Origin: Cercophora sp. LCS_1
Taxonomy: Eukaryota > Ascomycota > Sordariomycetes > Sordariales > Lasiosphaeriaceae
Assembly (NCBI GenBank): GCA_036250225.1
Contig: JAPZLL010000007.1
Coordinates: 1,116,001-1,180,000 of the forward strand
Direction of reading: 5' to 3'
Length of the DNA: 64,000 nt
A program made the position numbers and the translations under genes. This document shows, piece by piece, positions 59,016-64,000 of the stretch (its first letter is position 1; each line of letters opens with the position of its first letter). The notes under the pieces were generated by a model. The model saw only the letters and a program-made list of their open reading frames with translations, did not search any database and was not told where the DNA came from.

Positions 59016-61090
59016 TAGAGACAGACGGACGGACATTCCGAGATCAGATCACGCTCTGCGTTCACGAGATTGGAGTATGCGTGTTTCATGTTCCCAAGCA
59101 AAGTTTGATGTTGTCATACAAACCGTCGATGGGAGGGATGTCAGCGTATGATTGGGACACCGGGGCGCCCCATGTTGACCGGGATCTGGCGTCCCGGGAG
59201 AAGCGATCGCACTGCAAACAACTTCTAGAACGATGGCATCCTGGCAGTTATCGTGTGGATGGTTTGCTGATGTTCCATCCGTCACTTGCAATATGCCAAC
59301 CAGATATGAATTCTGCCTCGGCGAACCATGGAGACCAACTAACGCAAGCAGGACGCAGGGGAACGCAGGTAGCCGTCTTGCCCTCCCAGCCTCTCCTTAT
59401 CCAACTTGCTGAAGCAGCAGCAAGCGAGTCTCCCGCGCGCCGTCGTTTGAAGTAGAAAAATATCGCCAGCTCCTAGTGGCTGTTCCCACTTGCAAAAAGA
59501 GGAAAGATATCGAAATATAGCAAGCGAAGAGGCTCGAGCAACGGTCTCTCGCCAGAACAAGACAGTTGGCGATGCAGACGCCGTGACAGCCACTAGCTGC
59601 TGGGAGGATTAGTGACAGCGGAAAACGCAGCATCCGTTCCAAAAATTGTGGAATGGCTGTCCGTGACCCTAGGCCAACTGCCGTGGCAGACCCTTTGCAG
59701 AGCGAGCAAACAAGAGACACATGGCCGAGAACGTTGTTTGGCAATGCAATTGGAGAACCACATACGACCGACCCGTGGAAGGAAGCGAAAAAATCCCCGC
59801 CTACGGGAAGGAAAGATGCGCTGTGATCTTGGCAGGGAGTTCTTTTTGGATCAACGACGCTAGCCGGTATGGGTGTGGAAGTTGCCGTGGACAGCCCCAC
59901 GCTAACTCCAGCCCTGCGAGACAAGACCACCAACCTGGACCCCTGGCCGAGCCGGGAATTGGCCAGTCACACAGCTGAAATGACGAGAAACACAACCGTC
60001 AGCGTCCAGTCTTTTTTGTCTCTGCGTCATCTCCAAGTCCAAAGCGGCCAAGTGCGGTGTGCCGTCTCTCCTCTCTCCCACTCCCACGAGCAACCCAAAT
60101 GATTTTGTTATCTCCCACTTTTTGCATGGTACGAATGTCCGAGCACACACGCACACACACAGACAGACACAGACAGACAGCGGAGGGAGGTGCAGTAGAA
60201 AAAAACAGAACAGGCTGGGCTGGGCTGGCTGGCTGCTGCTGCTGCCGCATGCCGCTAGACGGGATTGCGTGGAGCGCACGAAAGATGCATGCACCTCTGT
60301 CGTAGGTCCTGTCATCGAACAGAGATTCCGGATGTTTCGTCCGCGCCCAATCGCGAGGGCCACATGCCACCGTCCGGACCATGTTCCCGAGCATCGGGAC
60401 CAGGAAATGGCAGGGAAGATACAGCTAACAGCGTGCAGGACAGGACTGGACTGCAATGGAAAGTCGAGAGGCGAGCAAGCATGCTGCTGCTGCTGCTGCT
60501 CGTCGGTTACGTGCAGAAACGAAAACCCGTGCTCGTTTTCTCTCCCTCTTCCTTTTCTTGTTTCTCATCAATCCCACACAAGCTGTTGTTTGTGGCCAAC
60601 AGCTAGTGTGCTTGGCTTGTCCATTCTCCTTTTCCGTCCAGTGTTGAGGATCCTCTCTTTTCTCGTGTTGATTCACCGTCCCTGATCATCCTTCTTGTCT
60701 CAGTCATTTCTTCTGAGGAAATACTTGCTCTATCCAAGACTAAAGGCGCCCGTTTCGGCGGGTGTGACAACCGGGACCCTGTGTGTTTCTTCTGGCGCCG
60801 TTCCAGCTTTCTCGCCGTGTCTGTGGCGCGCCACCGCTTCCTTCTCGAATCTCCCTTGTCCGGGGGAGGGTCTTGGTTTTCTTTTTTTTCTTTTTTTTTT
60901 GGCAAGCCACCAGCCCGCCACGGATGCCATTGTTGCGGGAGCAAAGTCCGGACACACCACCCCCCTCGTCGGTTATTAGCTTGACGATCCCCCCGCGTGG
61001 CACGACACGGCTGCCATCCCTCTCCCGCGGGACTTGAAGAGGTTGACGAGTTTCCGTTTGTTATCGGACAGAAAGGGAGAGTCTGCTGCC
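59016..61090. other. Intergenic region with short repeats
   Basis: No supported gene in 2.1 kb. It contains CA/CAGA-type repeats at about 60144-60180, a CTG run near 60231-60247, a (TGC)n run at 60482-60501 and T-runs near 60885-60900. The last part is the leader of the gene starting at 61091. Confidence 0.5.
60482..60501 (+). repeat. (TGC)n microsatellite
   Basis: Six perfect TGC units in non-coding sequence. Confidence 0.9.
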
Positions 61091-64000
61091 ATGACGACTT
61101 CGGCCGGACCAAAATGTCGAGGGAAAATTGTGGCCCTCGAGGGGCCGACCGAAATCATCTCAACCCAACTTCAACTTCTCCCGACATCGCCAGACATCCT
61201 GGTTCTGCCCAGCATCGAGCACTACCTTCCGGAAACAGAAAACGAGCCAGCATCCAACACCAAGCAGCTCATATACAGGGTCCACCTCGCCGCCAAAGCC
61301 CGTCACACCGAGGCGGTAGCCTTTTTACAACAAGCTGCCATCGACAAAAAGCGTGTTGTTTTTATGGATGGCGGGACTGTCGGGGCGCGGGCGCTTTGTC
61401 TCTCGGCAATTAGTCGCGGTCAAGGTGATAATGACCTCGACGATGCCAAGTCAACCTTTGACAAACTGGTGAGCGACGGTGTTGCTGGGCTCATGGACGA
61501 CAAGCGAACAACAGGGGCGAGTGTCGCCACGTCGTTTGGCGCGGAGCGCGCATATCTTAGAGGAACGATGTCGGGGATGATGGAGGGCAAGAAAAGTCGG
61601 GAGAGGACTCACGTCACTTCATCACTGAACTCAAACGATGAGCCGGAGGATAACGACGACCCCATTGTGCGTGCGATGAGAGCTGCGGATGCGCTTGACC
61701 GAGAAACCGAAGTGCTTCTTTCGCCAACAGAAGGAGTCGACCAGTCTGCACGCCGTCTTAACAACACCAAGCTGTGGTCGAGGAGTAGTCTCGATCTGCC
61801 CGTCGCAAACAAACGTGGACGACAAACTCCGAATCCACCAATAGCACACAGAAGCACTGCTCCCGGCTACCGAGAGCCTTTGAGCTCGATATCGAGCGAT
61901 CGATCATTGCTGACATCAGTTGAGGACTTGCTCGCGAGGAGGATGGAAGCACTGGCGACGATTAGCGAAGGGTCTTTGGAGACTGACATTCCTTCGTCAC
62001 TCATCGGCTGGTCTAATGAAGAGAAGGGCACAGAGCCAGTGTCTCTATTGTCTGAGATGCATGGCTCTCTTCCAGTATCGCCGTCGGCTCCGTCATCGCC
62101 AGACTCGGTCACACTTCATGACACTTTGCCGCTTGAAATGCCCTCGTCGCCTGATTCAGCAGCATCGCCAAGGAGCATTCAGCCAGCGAGCCGATTTGGG
62201 CACGATGTAGCCCAACCCACTCCGCTCAAACCACTACAGCGAAAGCGACCGCCGATGCTACAACTGAATAATATCAATCACTTCAAAAGACGACCAGTAC
62301 CCTCTCGTGAGGAGCCAATGAGTGGCTCGCCTCCCAAGGATGATCTCAAGAGCCTTCCTGTATCCATCTTCAACAAGTCTGCTCAGCCGTCTCCGGTGCT
62401 CAACAACTTTCAGGCGACACTCACCGAGACCAAGTATCCCAACAAATATGTCGACAAGGCGACTGATACTGCTGATCTGGACCAGAAAACGGTCCAGAAA
62501 CAGTCATTTGAGGAGGTTCTCCCGCTAGTGGAGAACCTTGTCATTCACCTCTCAGGAGACACGCCATATCCAGCATTCGAGCGAATATTCCAGGCACTCA
62601 GGAACCGTAAGCACTCAAAAAGCGTATCGGAAGCAGCTACGGAAACATTCCGAGGGTCCGGCTCAACAGCTGTGGCTGGTCCCTACACAGAAGCCCTGTT
62701 CAGCGACCCCTTTGCTCCGCACGGCACAAATGGTCAGATGCTGATGCACGCGGCTCTCGGCCAGCCTGCTCAGGGCCGGCTACCAACACCACCCTACGAC
62801 TTGTCTTCGCCCATCACGCCAAAGCCAGGTCCCGACCAACGGTTCCAGTCTCTCAGCATCCGCAAACAGCCGGATGCTACGATCCAGAATACTCTGCGGC
62901 TGATGCTCAGCTCGTATATTCCTTCAGATGTCCTCACACAGCACCGGCAGACGCACCGACGGCGGTCGTCCTCGTTCTCAGAAGCTGGCACGGCATGGAA
63001 GCCAATTCTGTGGTCTGACAAGCCACGATCGACATGGGAACCAGCGAAGCAACTCGACATGATTCTCGCCATCGGGGCCGAGCGAAGCGTCCGAAAACGA
63101 TACACAAAGGACCTGATCAAACGATTAGAGAAACTAGGATGTGACGCAACAGGAACATCGCGAAGCGGTCACGTCGAGCTTAGGTATTTCTTTGGTCTCT
63201 ATCCATCCCCACTAATACTGACAAAAACCAGGTGGCTCATCGCAACCGCAATGCAATCCTTCACCCGCCAACCCCTGACCTCCCAAGCGCACGACAACCC
63301 CTTCACCAACCGCACCCTCCTCGCCAATCTGTTACTTGCCCCCCTCCAATCCTTCCTCTCCCTCCGTCCCCCCCTCCGCCTCCTAATCCTCGAATACCCT
63401 GTCGACCACCTCCCCACCGTTTTGGCCCTGCGCAGCCTCATCGGGCAAGACAAGTTCAAAATCGGCGCCGTTTTGGGTTCCGACATTTCCCACTCCGTTT
63501 CCCCCAAATCAGCGCCATCACAGTTCTCTAGGGCAGATTACATCCTCCCATCCTCCGCCCTCCCATCCGAAATTACTGGATTCGTTGACTCGATTCGTAA
63601 TGATTTGTTGGCAAATTCAAGACCGGATTCATCACCCGCTATTACTGACTCGACACCCTCCATCCCGACGTCAACATCGCATTCTACCTCCATCACGTCT
63701 ATCACACAGTCTCCGAACTCCGCTTCGCGGAGTGGGAGTTTTGTGAGACGGTTTAGGCCGCTGGCCTTCTTGTCGATTTCGAGCGTGGATACGCCGCCGC
63801 AGAGCCCAGCGCCGTCGGCCTCGGTCGAGATCGAGGGGGGTGATTGGAGGACGGCGCCACAGAGTCCGGTTAGTATGAATGCGGCTAGTGGGGTTCGGGG
63901 AATGGATATGCGGGGTGGTGCAATGAGTGTCAGTGGGAGTAGTGTGGCGGTGGATGGGGATAAGGCAGTTAGGGGTGTCTTGTTGGTGGGGAGTGGAGCG
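61091..64000 (+). CDS. Large protein of unknown function, truncated by the window edge
   Basis: The frame from ATG 61091 is open for 2,093 nt to 63183, splices over a 48-nt intron (GTATTT donor, CTAAT/CTGAC-like branch site, CCAG acceptor) to 63232 and stays open to the end: 954 codons so far, no stop. The ordered N terminus (about 1-130) contains KIVALEGPTEIISTQLQLLP, IEHYLPETE and VVFMDGGTVGARALCLSAIS. A long disordered Ser/Pro-rich middle carries many SP/TP sites. Another ordered block at about 625-760 includes TIQNTLRLMLSSYIP, KQLDMILAIGAERSVRKRYTK and, after the intron, LLAPLQSFLSLRPPLRLLIL. I recall similar Sordariomycete proteins carrying the uninformative label gastric mucin-like, which I cannot verify. 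Many SP sites suggest phospho-regulation. No enzymatic motif is recognised. Confidence 0.8.
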   Translation, partial: MTTSAGPKCRGKIVALEGPTEIISTQLQLLPTSPDILVLPSIEHYLPETENEPASNTKQLIYRVHLAAKARHTEAVAFLQQAAIDKKRVVFMDGGTVGARALCLSAISRGQGDNDLDDAKSTFDKLVSDGVAGLMDDKRTTGASVATSFGAERAYLRGTMSGMMEGKKSRERTHVTSSLNSNDEPEDNDDPIVRAMRAADALDRETEVLLSPTEGVDQSARRLNNTKLWSRSSLDLPVANKRGRQTPNPPIAHRSTAPGYREPLSSISSDRSLLTSVEDLLARRMEALATISEGSLETDIPSSLIGWSNEEKGTEPVSLLSEMHGSLPVSPSAPSSPDSVTLHDTLPLEMPSSPDSAASPRSIQPASRFGHDVAQPTPLKPLQRKRPPMLQLNNINHFKRRPVPSREEPMSGSPPKDDLKSLPVSIFNKSAQPSPVLNNFQATLTETKYPNKYVDKATDTADLDQKTVQKQSFEEVLPLVENLVIHLSGDTPYPAFERIFQALRNRKHSKSVSEAATETFRGSGSTAVAGPYTEALFSDPFAPHGTNGQMLMHAALGQPAQGRLPTPPYDLSSPITPKPGPDQRFQSLSIRKQPDATIQNTLRLMLSSYIPSDVLTQHRQTHRRRSSSFSEAGTAWKPILWSDKPRSTWEPAKQLDMILAIGAERSVRKRYTKDLIKRLEKLGCDATGTSRSGHVELRYFFGLYPSPLILTKTRWLIATAMQSFTRQPLTSQAHDNPFTNRTLLANLLLAPLQSFLSLRPPLRLLILEYPVDHLPTVLALRSLIGQDKFKIGAVLGSDISHSVSPKSAPSQFSRADYILPSSALPSEITGFVDSIRNDLLANSRPDSSPAITDSTPSIPTSTSHSTSITSITQSPNSASRSGSFVRRFRPLAFLSISSVDTPPQSPAPSASVEIEGGDWRTAPQSPVSMNAASGVRGMDMRGGAMSVSGSSVAVDGDKAVRGVLLVGSGA

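Noticed and set aside
59758..59775. ACATACGACC resembling the start of fungal 5S rRNA
   Set aside because: Only about ten bases match; the rest of the 5S sequence and its internal control region are absent.
1..64000. Transposons or RIP-mutated relics
   Set aside because: No AT-rich islands, terminal repeats, reverse transcriptase or transposase motifs were seen on either strand; the repeats present are simple microsatellites.

Overview
The window is nuclear DNA from a filamentous ascomycete (Pezizomycotina), most likely a Sordariomycete close to the Sordariales. The basis is the short introns (mostly about 50-140 nt) with GTRNGT donors, CTRAC-type branch sites and YAG acceptors, the fungal housekeeping protein set, the moderately high GC content, and the absence of operons, AT-rich RIP'd islands or recognisable transposons. 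No tRNA, rRNA or CRISPR array was seen. All splice sites were placed by hand from reading-frame continuity and protein-family conservation.

Layout from left to right: a gene-free stretch (1-3192); RNA polymerase III second-largest subunit RPC2/RET1 (3193-6733, +); a secreted aldose 1-epimerase (8617-9890, +); CTF8 (10383-10829, +) converging on DPH1 (11039-12429, -); DPH1 diverging from ribosomal protein eS6 (12951-14060, +); a giant HECT E3 ligase of the TOM1/HUWE1 family (15530-27903, +, about 4,017 residues in seven coding exons); 6.5 kb without a supported gene but with many simple repeats; an HSF-type transcription factor (34414-36353, +); a low-complexity lysine-rich protein (37313-38125, -); succinyl-CoA ligase beta LSC2 (39218-40751, +); a possible 72-codon gene (41635-41853, +); an unrecognised proline/serine-rich protein (42822-44778, +); an alpha/beta-hydrolase-3 enzyme (45760-46859, +); a TBC-domain RabGAP (48974-51766, +) converging on ribosomal protein eS8 (52805-53740, -); CTF4 (54691-57291, -) diverging from a WD40 protein (57810-59015, +); and the first 954 codons of a large unrecognised protein that runs off the right edge (61091-64000, +).

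The genes are not a pathway cluster. Most are core housekeeping: Pol III transcription, ribosomal small subunit (eS6, eS8), translation factor modification (DPH1, diphthamide on eEF2), TCA cycle (LSC2), ubiquitylation (TOM1), membrane traffic (TBC GAP). Two genes about 44 kb apart, CTF8 and CTF4, both act at the replication fork in sister-chromatid cohesion. No secondary-metabolite, defence or mobile system was seen.

The most notable signals are at sequence level: (i) the eS8 gene is best explained by a non-canonical GC-AG intron followed by an 8-nt micro-exon; (ii) several genes change from C-rich to G-rich on their own coding strand part-way through the gene, always in the same direction relative to transcription; (iii) TOM1 has two 51-nt in-frame, stop-free introns in its acidic region and a last intron just after the catalytic cysteine; (iv) a degenerate TGACC(T)/CCTAAC-like tract lies 3' of TOM1, with a shorter one 3' of CTF4.
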